Origin: Alloprevotella tannerae
GTDB lineage: Bacteria > Bacteroidota > Bacteroidia > Bacteroidales > Bacteroidaceae
DNA: 64,000 nucleotides
Assembly: GCA_015259125.1 (NCBI GenBank)
Contig: JABZGR010000006.1
Coordinates: 1 to 64,000, forward strand
Reading direction: 5' to 3'
In this document: piece by piece, positions 8,401-17,167 of the stretch
Position numbering within the stretch: position 1 is the first letter of the stretch
Layout of the letters: the number at the start of each line of letters is the position of its first letter
Position numbers and translations under genes: made by a program
Notes under the pieces: generated by a model
Databases searched by the model: none
What the model saw: only the letters and a program-made list of their open reading frames with translations
Told to the model about the DNA's origin: nothing

Positions 8401-8751
8401 ATGAACTTTACCTTGTTTGTCACCACAGCGTTGACAGGGTTCGCATTTGTAGCGGTGGTTGTGATCTTGGCCAACTTGATCTCGCCCAGAAGCTTTAATG
8501 CACAGAAAGAACAAGCTTATGAATGTGGCGTTCCCACACGCGGAAAGGCGTGGATGCAATTTCACGTAGGCTACTACTTGTTTGCCATCCTTTTCTTGAT
8601 GTTTGATGTGGAGACCATGTTCTTGTTTCCTTGGGCCGTAGTGATGCGTTCGCTGGGGGCTGCGGGCTTATTGAGCGTTGCGTTCTTCCTCTTTGTTTTA
8701 ATTTTAGGCTTAGCTTATGCTTGGAGGAAGGGGGCTCTTAAATGGCAATGA
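8401..8751 (+). CDS. nuoA: NADH-quinone oxidoreductase subunit A
   Basis: This 116-aa protein has three membrane helices (about 5-27, 58-80 and 88-108) and the conserved loop between helices 1 and 2 containing YECG (the complex I A/ND3 loop cysteine region). It then has FDVETMFLFPWA, typical of NuoA. It is the first gene of a ten-gene complex I operon and overlaps nuoB by 10 nt, pointing to translational coupling. It sits in the membrane arm at the junction to the quinone module. Confidence 0.97.
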   Translation: MNFTLFVTTALTGFAFVAVVVILANLISPRSFNAQKEQAYECGVPTRGKAWMQFHVGYYLFAILFLMFDVETMFLFPWAVVMRSLGAAGLLSVAFFLFVLILGLAYAWRKGALKWQ

Positions 8752-9386
8752 AATTAAAACGACCAAAAATCAAGAGCATCCCTTACGATGACTTTAAGGA
8801 TAACGAGACATATGAAAAATTGGTTGCCGAACTCAATGCCAACGGCGCCAATGTTATCGTAAAACCTTTGGATGATTTGATCAACTGGGGCCGTAGTAAT
8901 TCACTTTGGCCTCTGACTTTTGCAACAAGTTGTTGCGGTATTGAGTTTATGGCCGTCTGCGCAGCTCGCTATGATATTGCGCGCTTCGGATTTGAAGTAA
9001 CGCGTAATAGTCCACGCCAAGCTGACGTCATTTTGGTCAGCGGTACCATTACGAATAAGATGGCCCCCGTCTTAAAGCGTTTGTATGACCAGATGGCAGA
9101 CCCGAAATATGTGGTTGCGATCGGCGGATGCGCCACGACGGGCGGTCCTTTCGTAAAATCTTATCACGTAGTGAAAGGCGTAGACGAGATTATCCCGGTT
9201 AATGTTTACGTTCCCGGATGCCCGCCGCGCCCGGAGGCTTTCCTTTACGGTATGATGCAATTACAACGTATCGTTAAAGCTGAAAACTTCTTCGGTACGA
9301 CCAACCGGAAAGAAAAAGATCCGCAAACATCGGCCGAAACGAGAGAACAAATGCGTAAAATCGTGAATGAGGAGGAAGAGGCGTAA
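8742..9386 (+). CDS. nuoB: NADH-quinone oxidoreductase subunit B (cluster N2)
   Basis: This 214-aa protein holds the four ligands of the terminal 4Fe-4S cluster N2: tandem C64-C65 (SCCGIEFMA), C130 (IGGC) and C160 (PGCPPRPE). It hands electrons to quinone at the interface with NuoD and NuoH. An N-terminal basic extension of about 40 residues precedes the core, and an acidic tail of about 25 residues follows it. A second ATG at 8748 would shorten it by two residues. Confidence 0.97.
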   Translation: MAMKLKRPKIKSIPYDDFKDNETYEKLVAELNANGANVIVKPLDDLINWGRSNSLWPLTFATSCCGIEFMAVCAARYDIARFGFEVTRNSPRQADVILVSGTITNKMAPVLKRLYDQMADPKYVVAIGGCATTGGPFVKSYHVVKGVDEIIPVNVYVPGCPPRPEAFLYGMMQLQRIVKAENFFGTTNRKEKDPQTSAETREQMRKIVNEEEEA

Positions 9387-9424
9387 GCCTTCGGCTACCT
9401 CTAAAACTGTTTTTTAGATAGAAA

Positions 9425-11101
9425 ATGGAAAACGAGCAAACGATAAAGCAAGAGCGCGCAAACACAGCACCACAAGCAGCAGCTCCGCAACCCGCCCGAC
9501 CGGCAGCAACGCCGACGGAGACGAAACCGGCGGAGAACGAATTGCAACTGCACTGCTTGGCACCGGAAGATTTGCACGCAGAAATGCAACGACTAAAAGA
9601 TGAAGAGCATTTTGACTTCCTCGAAACGCTGACCGGCATGGACTGGGGCGAGGAAGGACTTGGCGTCGTATATACACTTTGGTCAACTACGAAAAATAAG
9701 CGTGTCAGCTTGAAAACGGCAACAACAGATAGGGAAAGCCCTTTCTTACCAACCGTAAGCGACCTTTGGGATATCGCCAATATATATGAACGAGAAGTGT
9801 TCGACTTTTTCGGTATTAAATTCTTAGGCCATCCGGATATGCGCCGTATCTTCTTGAGAGAAGATTGGACCGGCTACCCGATGCGTAAAGATGATAAGCC
9901 TGAAGAGGAAAATCCATTACGCATGGATAACGAACCTTTAGCAGACGTAACTACTCAATATAACCGCCAACCAGATGGCAGCATCACGACGCAAGAGAAC
10001 ACCATCTTCACGGAAGATGATTATGTCGTGAATATTGGGCCTCAACACCCCTCAACCCACGGTGTATTGCACTTCCGTGTAGCTTTGGAGGGTGAACGCA
10101 TACGCAAGATTGATCCAATCTTAGGCTACATCCATCGCGGTATAGAAAAATTGAACGAAAGTTTGACCTATCCGCAAGCACTAGCATTGACAGAGCGCTT
10201 AGATTATCTGGGCGCTATGCAAAACCGTCACGCTTTATGTATGTGCATAGAAAAGGCTGCCGGCATAGAGGTGAGTGAGCGCGTACAATATATCCGTACG
10301 ATTATGGATGAGTTTCAGCGTATTGATTCGCACATCCTATTCTTCTCTTGCTTGTGTCAAGATATGGGTGCAACGTCGGCATTCTTGTATGGCTTCCGTG
10401 ACCGCGAACAGATCCTTGACATCTTTGAGGAAACTTGTGGCGGCCGCTTGATTTTAAACTACAATACAATTGGTGGTGTGATGGCTGACATCCATCCAAA
10501 CTTTGTGCGCCGCGTCAAGGAGTTTATTCCGTATATGCGCCACAACCTCCAAGAGTATTATGATATCTTTGTGAACAATGTCATTGCACACAATCGTCTT
10601 GAAGGCGTTGGCGTATTAAATAAGGAGCAGGTGATTAGTTTTGGCTGTACCGGTGGTACAGGTCGCGCTGCAGGCTGGAGCAATGACTTGCGCAAGCACC
10701 AACCTTATGCTGCTTACGACAAAGTTGATTTCCAAGAGATCACTTATACAGAAGGTGATAGTTTTGCGCGCTTAATGGTACGTATGAAGGAAATTGAAGA
10801 AAGCTTGAAGATCATAGAACAATTGATCGACGGCATTCCTGAAGGACCTTTCCAAACCAAGACGAAGCCTATCATCAAGATTCCTGCAGGCACATATTAT
10901 TCTGCCGTAGAAGGAAGTCGCGGCGAATTTGGTGTGCTGCTTGAGAGCAAAGGAGACAAATTCCCGTCACGCCTGCATTATCGCTCAACCGGCTTGCCTT
11001 TGGTGGCAGCGATGGATACCGTTTGTCACAATTGCTTTATTGCTGACTTGATGGCCATAGGTGGAACGATAGACTACGTCGTGCCAGATATTGACCGCTA
11101 A
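9425..11101 (+). CDS. nuoCD: NADH-quinone oxidoreductase fused subunits C/D
   Basis: This 558-aa fusion has a NuoC domain (about 40-165, with FDFLETLTGMDW and the EREVFDFFGIKF...HPDMRRI region) and a NuoD domain (about 190-558, with the GPQHPSTHGVLHF loop that shapes the quinone site and the C-terminal DIDR). The fusion is known from several bacterial lineages including Bacteroidetes. The first ~40 residues are an Ala/Pro/Thr/Glu-rich low-complexity extension not present in most NuoC proteins. It lies in the peripheral arm connecting NuoB to the part that would carry NuoEFG, which is missing from this operon. Confidence 0.96.
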   Translation: MENEQTIKQERANTAPQAAAPQPARPAATPTETKPAENELQLHCLAPEDLHAEMQRLKDEEHFDFLETLTGMDWGEEGLGVVYTLWSTTKNKRVSLKTATTDRESPFLPTVSDLWDIANIYEREVFDFFGIKFLGHPDMRRIFLREDWTGYPMRKDDKPEEENPLRMDNEPLADVTTQYNRQPDGSITTQENTIFTEDDYVVNIGPQHPSTHGVLHFRVALEGERIRKIDPILGYIHRGIEKLNESLTYPQALALTERLDYLGAMQNRHALCMCIEKAAGIEVSERVQYIRTIMDEFQRIDSHILFFSCLCQDMGATSAFLYGFRDREQILDIFEETCGGRLILNYNTIGGVMADIHPNFVRRVKEFIPYMRHNLQEYYDIFVNNVIAHNRLEGVGVLNKEQVISFGCTGGTGRAAGWSNDLRKHQPYAAYDKVDFQEITYTEGDSFARLMVRMKEIEESLKIIEQLIDGIPEGPFQTKTKPIIKIPAGTYYSAVEGSRGEFGVLLESKGDKFPSRLHYRSTGLPLVAAMDTVCHNCFIADLMAIGGTIDYVVPDIDR

Positions 11102-11118
11102 AAAGTAAAGACTGCTAT

Positions 11119-12219
11119 ATGAAATCTTATTTATTTGATTTGAATACTTGGACAGCGGCAATAGATGAGCAGCTGAATATGATCTTGCCGGACTGGGCTG
11201 CAACATTGATTGAATCAGTTATTGTAGCTTTGATCATCATTACATTATATGCCGTCTTTGCCATTGCGCTGATTTATATGGAGCGCAAGGTTTGTGGTTT
11301 CTTCCAATGTCGATTAGGACCGAACCGCGTTGGTAAATGGGGCTTGCTCCAGGTTTTTGGTGACGTCTTCAAGATGTTGACAAAGGAAATCATACGTATG
11401 CGCAACTCTGATCGCCTATTGCATGATTTTGCACCTTTCCTCGTCGTTGTAGCCTCTATGCTTACTTTTGCTTGTCTACCATGGAATAAAGGTGGACATA
11501 TCATCGACTTCAACATCGGCATATTCTTCTTTATTGCTGTATCTTCCATCGGCGTGGTTGGCATTCTGTTGGCTGGTTTGAGTAGTAACAATAAATACTC
11601 TCTTATCGGCGCAATGCGTAGTGGAGCACAATTGATCAGCTACGAAGTCTCTATAGGCCTTACGATGCTGACTATGGTAGCAATGACGGGCACGATGCAA
11701 ATCAGTGAGATCGTACAACAGCAATATGACAATGGGTGGAACATCGTACGTGGACATATTCCGGCTTTATTTGCTTTCCTTATTTATATGATTGCCGGTA
11801 ATGCCGAATGTAATCGTGGACCTTTTGACCTTCCTGAAGGCGAAAGTGAATTGACAGCAGGTTATCACACTGAATATTCCGGTATGCACTTCGGCTTCTA
11901 CTATTTGGCTGAATACCTCAACCTTTTTATTACAGCCGGTATAGCTGCAACCCTCTTCCTCGGAGGTTGGGCACCCTTACACATTCCAGGCTTAGAAGGC
12001 TTTAATGCCGCAATGGATTATGTTCCCGGTGCCGTTTGGTTTGTCGGAAAGACTTTCTTTGTGGTCTTCTTATTAATGTGGGAGCGTTGGACTTTCCCCC
12101 GTCTACGTATTGACCACATCCTATCTTTAGAATGGAAGTATTTGATGCCGCTTAGTTTGGTCAACTTACTTTTGATGGCTTTACTTGTAGTCTTCGGTTT
12201 AGGAATCAACATTAACTGA
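11119..12219 (+). CDS. nuoH: NADH-quinone oxidoreductase subunit H
   Basis: This 366-aa, eight- to nine-helix membrane protein has the NuoH hallmarks YMERKVCGFFQCRLGPNRVG (about 54-73) and the acidic loop near PFDLPEGESELTAGYHTEYS (about 237-256), which forms part of the quinone channel and proton input. It is 17 nt after nuoCD. Length is slightly above average because of an N-terminal amphipathic stretch of about 25 residues. Confidence 0.96.
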   Translation: MKSYLFDLNTWTAAIDEQLNMILPDWAATLIESVIVALIIITLYAVFAIALIYMERKVCGFFQCRLGPNRVGKWGLLQVFGDVFKMLTKEIIRMRNSDRLLHDFAPFLVVVASMLTFACLPWNKGGHIIDFNIGIFFFIAVSSIGVVGILLAGLSSNNKYSLIGAMRSGAQLISYEVSIGLTMLTMVAMTGTMQISEIVQQQYDNGWNIVRGHIPALFAFLIYMIAGNAECNRGPFDLPEGESELTAGYHTEYSGMHFGFYYLAEYLNLFITAGIAATLFLGGWAPLHIPGLEGFNAAMDYVPGAVWFVGKTFFVVFLLMWERWTFPRLRIDHILSLEWKYLMPLSLVNLLLMALLVVFGLGININ

Positions 12220-12226
12220 TAAGGAA

Positions 12227-12805
12227 ATGCAAGATAAGAACTATATTCAAGGGCTTCTTTGTGGAGTAAAGACGCTGGCTGTCGGACTACGGACGACGAT
12301 GCGTGAGCTTTTTACAAAGAAAATAACGCAGCAATATCCCGAAAATAGAAAAGAACTCGTGATGTTCGATCGTTTTCGTGGCAGTCTCGTTATGCCCCAT
12401 AACGATAATAATGAACATAAGTGTGTCGGCTGCGGTCTTTGTATGATGGCTTGTCCGAACAATTCGATCAATGTGGTTACTGAAATGGTGGCTACACCTG
12501 ATGGCAAGAAGAAGAAACAGCTGCTTCGTCACGAGTACAATTTAGGCTCTTGCATGTTTTGTATGCTTTGTGTGAAAGCGTGTCCCCATGATGCTATCAC
12601 TTTTGATCAATCATTCGAAAATGCAGTGTTTGATCGCTCAAAGTTGGTTTTACAACTAAACCAACCTGGAAGTCGCTTACTTGAAAAGCCTGCTCGCCCT
12701 GTAGCGCCTAAGGCTGCCGCACCAGCGGAAGACGCTACGGCAAAGCCCCAAGAGCAACCGACAGCGAAAGCAGAAACAAACACCGACAACACACCCTCAA
12801 AATAA
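12227..12805 (+). CDS. nuoI: NADH-quinone oxidoreductase subunit I (2 x 4Fe-4S)
   Basis: This 192-aa protein has two ferredoxin-type motifs: C66-C69-C72-C76 and C109-C112-C115-C119, binding clusters N6a and N6b that feed NuoB. Residues after about 150 form an Ala/Pro/Lys/Glu-rich disordered tail. NuoI would normally receive electrons from NuoG; with no nuoG here, the electron donor probably docks near this subunit. It is 7 nt after nuoH and 7 nt before nuoJ. Confidence 0.96.
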   Translation: MQDKNYIQGLLCGVKTLAVGLRTTMRELFTKKITQQYPENRKELVMFDRFRGSLVMPHNDNNEHKCVGCGLCMMACPNNSINVVTEMVATPDGKKKKQLLRHEYNLGSCMFCMLCVKACPHDAITFDQSFENAVFDRSKLVLQLNQPGSRLLEKPARPVAPKAAAPAEDATAKPQEQPTAKAETNTDNTPSK

Positions 12806-12812
12806 GACGACA

Positions 12813-13325
12813 ATGGATTCACACAATATAATGTTTGTTGTTTTGGCTGTGTTGATGGTCTTTTCAGCATTTGCCACAGTTTTGACGAAGAGTATTATTC
12901 GTGCTGCGACGTATTTATTCTTTGTCCTATTGGGAACAGCAGGAATGTATTTCTTAATGGGTTATACATTCTTGGGCGCTGTTCAGGTAATGGTTTATGC
13001 CGGTGGTATCGTTGTTCTTTATGTATTTGCAATTCTATTGACAAGGGGCGCAAAGGATAAGCTGAGCGACAATACTAAGCAGAAGATTTTTGTTTCGGCC
13101 CTACTCTCTCTGGTTGGCTTTGGTGCGTTTGTTTACGCATTTCTAAAGGCCGAATTTGGAACGGATAAGCTTGTAGCTCCTAATGAGTCTATTATCTCAA
13201 TGAAGGATATCGGAATGAACCTGCTATCAACAGAGGCAAATGGTTATCTCCTACCCTTTGAGGTTGTTTCATTACTCCTCTTGGCCTGCATTGTAGCCGC
13301 TCTATTAATTGCACGCAAACGTTAA
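12813..13325 (+). CDS. nuoJ: NADH-quinone oxidoreductase subunit J
   Basis: This 170-aa protein has five membrane helices. The conserved helix-3 region GAVQVMVYAGGIVVLYVFAI (about 51-70) contains the pi-bulge typical of NuoJ/ND6. It forms the membrane arm next to NuoK and NuoA. Its stop lies 13 nt before the preferred nuoK start. Confidence 0.95.
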   Translation: MDSHNIMFVVLAVLMVFSAFATVLTKSIIRAATYLFFVLLGTAGMYFLMGYTFLGAVQVMVYAGGIVVLYVFAILLTRGAKDKLSDNTKQKIFVSALLSLVGFGAFVYAFLKAEFGTDKLVAPNESIISMKDIGMNLLSTEANGYLLPFEVVSLLLLACIVAALLIARKR

Positions 13326-13338
13326 TATCGATTCTGTT

Positions 13339-13647
13339 ATGATTCAATTAGACTATATTCTGATTATTTCGGCGGTAATGATGTTTGCCGGAATCTTTGG
13401 CTTCTTGACGCGTCGTAGTACACTGGCTATTCTACTCTCGGTAGAGTTGATGCTCAATGCTACTGATTTGAACTTTGCTGCTTTCAACAGAATGCTTTAT
13501 CCCGAAGGGCACGAAGGTTACTTCTTTGCATTGTTCTCTATTGCAATATCGGCTGCAGAAAGTGCTATTGCGATCGCTATAATGATTAATATCTATCGCC
13601 TTTTAAAGGACATTTCGGTAGGTAAATTAGAAAAAATGAAATGGTAG
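13339..13647 (+). CDS. nuoK: NADH-quinone oxidoreductase subunit K
   Basis: This 102-aa, three-helix protein has the standard NuoK length. The essential glutamates are visible in SVELMLNATDLN (about residue 36) and in AAESAIAIAI (about 72). I chose ATG 13339 rather than an upstream non-ATG start inside nuoJ because it gives the canonical length and N terminus (MIQLDYILIISA). It is an antiporter-like proton channel subunit of the membrane arm. Confidence 0.95.
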   Translation: MIQLDYILIISAVMMFAGIFGFLTRRSTLAILLSVELMLNATDLNFAAFNRMLYPEGHEGYFFALFSIAISAAESAIAIAIMINIYRLLKDISVGKLEKMKW

Positions 13648-13704
13648 GACGATTTTAGGGCAGGCACTCCTGCTCTTAAGTCCATAAGATAAAAGATTCT
13701 AACA

Positions 13705-15639
13705 ATGGAAAATCAATTCTTATATACCTTGTTAATACCGGCTTTGCCGTTCTTATCTTTCCTCATACTTGCTTTGGTAGGGAAAAAGATGAGCCATCGC
13801 TTAGCAGGTATTATCGGTACGTCTTCACTCGGCGTAGTGATGACTTTGGCATACTATACGGCCTACCAATATTTTACGCTGCCTCGCACGGCTGAAGGTA
13901 TTTATCAAGCTTTAGTGCCCTTCAATGTTACTTGGCTTCCATTAGGCACACTGCATTTTGATATGGGAATACTATTAGATCCGATTTCTGTGATGATGCT
14001 CATCGTCATCACAACGGTATCGTTCATGGTCCATATCTACTCATTTGGATATATGCACGGTGAGCGAGGCTTTCAGCGCTATTATGCTTACCTCAGCCTT
14101 TTCACAATGTCAATGTTGGGCTTGGTTGTAGCGACAAACATCTTCCAGATGTATTTATTCTGGGAGCTTGTAGGTGTTTCATCCTATCTGCTAATTGGTT
14201 TTTACTACACGCAAAAAGCAGCCATTGCTGCCTCAAAGAAGGCTTTTATTGTAACGCGCTTTGCCGATCTCTTCTTTTTAATCGGTATCTTGATTTTTGG
14301 GTACTATGCAAAGACATTCAATTTTGATTTTACAATTGAAAATAATGTGCGAGAGTTTGCAGGAGCCGCATTTATGTTACCAACAGCATTGATCTTGATG
14401 TTCATCGGCGGTGCTGGTAAGAGTGCGATGTTCCCGCTCCACATTTGGCTACCGGATGCAATGGAAGGCCCGACGCCAGTCAGTGCCTTAATTCACGCAG
14501 CGACTATGGTCGTAGCCGGAGTTTACCAAGTGGCTCGTATGTTCCCACTGTGGATCACATATGCTCCGGAAACTTTGCATATCGTAGGTTGGATTGGAGC
14601 ATTTACAGCCTTTTATGCCGCGGCAGTAGCTTGTGCGCAAAGCGACATTAAACGCGTGCTTGCCTTCTCTACAATCTCTCAAATCGCCTTTATGATGGTT
14701 GCTTTGGGCGTATGCTTACCTTGGAACGGAGCAGAATCTGCAGAGGTAAATGGAGAGTTGAGTATTGGCTATATGGCTGCTATGTTCCACCTCTTTACAC
14801 ACGCAATGTTTAAGGCCTGCCTATTCTTATGCGCAGGATGCCTTATCCACGCGGTTCATAGCAATGAGATGAGCGCAATGGGTGGTATGCGCAAGTATAT
14901 GCCAATCACCCATATTACGTTCCTCATTTCTTGCTTGGCCATCTCCGGCATACCTCCATTCTCAGGCTTCTTCTCTAAAGATGAAATCTTAGATGCTGCT
15001 TTTGTATATAGTCCGGCAATGGGATGGATTATGACCATTATTGCCGCTATGACAGCATTCTATATGTTCCGTCTTTACTATGGCATCTTCTGGGGAACTG
15101 AAAACAAAGAGCATCACGCAGAAATTCACCCTCACGAAGCTCCGTGGACGATGACATTCCCATTGATCTTCTTGGCTGGTGTGACCTGCATTGCCGGATT
15201 TATTCCTTTCGGAAAATTCATTTCAGCTGATGGACAATCTTACGACTTCTTATCTCACTTCAATTGGATGTTAGGATTGAAGAGCGTAATCATTGCCTTG
15301 GTTTCCATTGGACTTGCAACTTACATGTACAAGGGAGAGAAGCAACCTGTGGCCAACAAATTGGCGACCCAATTTGCAGGTCTGCACAAATGGGCTTATC
15401 ATCGTTTCTATTTAGATGAAGTGTACCAATTCATTACCCATCGTATTATTTTCGCAAGAATTTCTCGTCCTTTGGCGTGGTTCGATCGTACGATCATCGA
15501 TGGTTTCTTCAACTTCTTAGCTTGGGGAACGCATGAGCTCGGCTTCAACATTCGTGGTCTGCAAAATGGTTCCATCCAACGTTATGCTTTTGTATTCTTC
15601 TTGGGCCTTCTTGCTCTTTTGTTAATTTTGATCTTTTAA
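13705..15639 (+). CDS. nuoL: NADH-quinone oxidoreductase subunit L
   Basis: This 644-aa antiporter-like subunit (Mrp/ND5 family) has about 16 membrane helices and a C-terminal lateral helix. Conserved segments include FWELVGVSSYLLIGFYY (about 152-168), the lysine-bearing HIWLPDAMEGPTPVSALIHA (about 247-266) and FSKDEILDA (about 426). It pumps protons at the distal end of the membrane arm. A 57-nt gap from nuoK, the largest inside the operon, contains a weak hairpin (AGGGCAGG with CCTGCTCT) that could affect RNA stability. Confidence 0.96.
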   Translation: MENQFLYTLLIPALPFLSFLILALVGKKMSHRLAGIIGTSSLGVVMTLAYYTAYQYFTLPRTAEGIYQALVPFNVTWLPLGTLHFDMGILLDPISVMMLIVITTVSFMVHIYSFGYMHGERGFQRYYAYLSLFTMSMLGLVVATNIFQMYLFWELVGVSSYLLIGFYYTQKAAIAASKKAFIVTRFADLFFLIGILIFGYYAKTFNFDFTIENNVREFAGAAFMLPTALILMFIGGAGKSAMFPLHIWLPDAMEGPTPVSALIHAATMVVAGVYQVARMFPLWITYAPETLHIVGWIGAFTAFYAAAVACAQSDIKRVLAFSTISQIAFMMVALGVCLPWNGAESAEVNGELSIGYMAAMFHLFTHAMFKACLFLCAGCLIHAVHSNEMSAMGGMRKYMPITHITFLISCLAISGIPPFSGFFSKDEILDAAFVYSPAMGWIMTIIAAMTAFYMFRLYYGIFWGTENKEHHAEIHPHEAPWTMTFPLIFLAGVTCIAGFIPFGKFISADGQSYDFLSHFNWMLGLKSVIIALVSIGLATYMYKGEKQPVANKLATQFAGLHKWAYHRFYLDEVYQFITHRIIFARISRPLAWFDRTIIDGFFNFLAWGTHELGFNIRGLQNGSIQRYAFVFFLGLLALLLILIF

Positions 15640-15652
15640 GCACGAAACGAAT

Positions 15653-17149
15653 ATGAACTTTTTATCGTTATTTGTACTGATTCCGCTCCTGATGCTACCA
15701 GCGCTCTGGTTATCAAGGGGGCAAAAGGCCATTCGTACAGTGATGGTAGTCGGCAGCAGTTTACTACTCGCTTTAGCCGCTTTGACAACCATTCTGTTTT
15801 TGAAAGAACGTGCAGCAGGAGCTGATGCACAAATGCTCTTCACAGCTTCTGTAGATTGGTTCACATCCCTCCATATTAAATACTCCGTCGGTGTTGACGG
15901 CATTTCAGTTGCGATGCTTCTGCTCTCAGCTGTAATTGTCTTCACCGGAGCTTTTGTTTCTTGGGATATGAACAAAGAATATTTCCTTTGGTTTACCCTA
16001 TTAAGCATTGGTGTCTTTGGCTTCTTCATTACAGTCGACATGTTCGCTATGTTTATGTTCTATGAGATTGCATTGATTCCGATGTACCTCCTCATTGGAG
16101 TTTGGGGAACAGGTCCGAAAGAATATGCAGCAATGAAGCTAACGCTAATGTTGATGGGCGGTTCTGCCTTCCTGATGTGCGGTATCTTCGGCATTTTCTT
16201 CGGAGCAGGCGGAGAGACGATGAACATTATGGAAATCGCGAACCACACCGGCGGCGCCCATGCCATTCCTTTAGCACAGCAATACGTATGGTTCCCGCTC
16301 ACCTTCGTTGGTTTTGGCGTCTTAGGCGCACTTTTCCCCTTCCACACTTGGTCTCCTGATGGTCATGCCTCAGCCCCGACGGCTGTTTCTATGCTTCACG
16401 CCGGCGTGTTAATGAAACTGGGAGGCTATGGTTGCTTCCGCATCGCAATGTATCTGATGCCCGAAGCCTCACACGAGTTAGGCTGGATTTTCTTAGTTTT
16501 AACCGGCATCTCCGTTGTCTATGGCGCATTCTCAGCTTGCGTACAGACAGATTTGAAATACATCAATGCCTATTCTTCAGTTTCCCACTGCGGCCTCGTA
16601 CTCTTTGGCTTGCTAATGATGGACCAAGTTGCTGTGACCGGTGCTGTCTTGCAAATGCTCTCCCACGGACTTACCACGGCTCTCTTCTTTGCTTTGATCG
16701 GTATGATCTATGGTAGAACGCATACGCGTGATATTCGAGAAATGAATGGGTTGATGCGCATTATGCCATTCTTGGCTGTCTGTTATGTTGTTGCCGGTTT
16801 GGCCAACTTAGGTCTACCCGGTTTTAGCGGATTCGTGGCAGAAATGACCATCTTCGTTGGATCTTTCAATAATGCCGACACCTTCCACCGCGTTTTGACC
16901 ATTGCAGCCTGCACCAGTATTGTGATCACTGCAGTCTACATCTTACGACTTGTCGGCAAGATCCTTTATGGTGTTTGCAAGAATCCGGAACATCTCAAAC
17001 TGAGTGACGCAAATCCCATCGAGCGCTTTGCCGTCATCTGCCTTATTGCAGCTATTGCAGCGTTAGGTATGGCTCCGGGTTGGGTAAGCGATATGATCAA
17101 TGGCGGAGTTTCCCCGATTGTAAATCACATTTTGGCCGCAGTAGCCTAA
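15653..17149 (+). CDS. nuoM: NADH-quinone oxidoreductase subunit M
   Basis: This 498-aa antiporter-like subunit (ND4 family) has about 14 helices. Typical segments are MFMFYEIALIPMYLLIG (about 131-147), FPFHTWSPDGHASAPTAVSM (about 228-247) and GLPGFSGFVAEM (about 388-399). It lies 13 nt after nuoL and 18 nt before nuoN and acts as one of the three proton-translocating membrane-arm subunits. Confidence 0.96.
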   Translation: MNFLSLFVLIPLLMLPALWLSRGQKAIRTVMVVGSSLLLALAALTTILFLKERAAGADAQMLFTASVDWFTSLHIKYSVGVDGISVAMLLLSAVIVFTGAFVSWDMNKEYFLWFTLLSIGVFGFFITVDMFAMFMFYEIALIPMYLLIGVWGTGPKEYAAMKLTLMLMGGSAFLMCGIFGIFFGAGGETMNIMEIANHTGGAHAIPLAQQYVWFPLTFVGFGVLGALFPFHTWSPDGHASAPTAVSMLHAGVLMKLGGYGCFRIAMYLMPEASHELGWIFLVLTGISVVYGAFSACVQTDLKYINAYSSVSHCGLVLFGLLMMDQVAVTGAVLQMLSHGLTTALFFALIGMIYGRTHTRDIREMNGLMRIMPFLAVCYVVAGLANLGLPGFSGFVAEMTIFVGSFNNADTFHRVLTIAACTSIVITAVYILRLVGKILYGVCKNPEHLKLSDANPIERFAVICLIAAIAALGMAPGWVSDMINGGVSPIVNHILAAVA

Positions 17150-17167
17150 ACTTCAAAATAAAAAGAA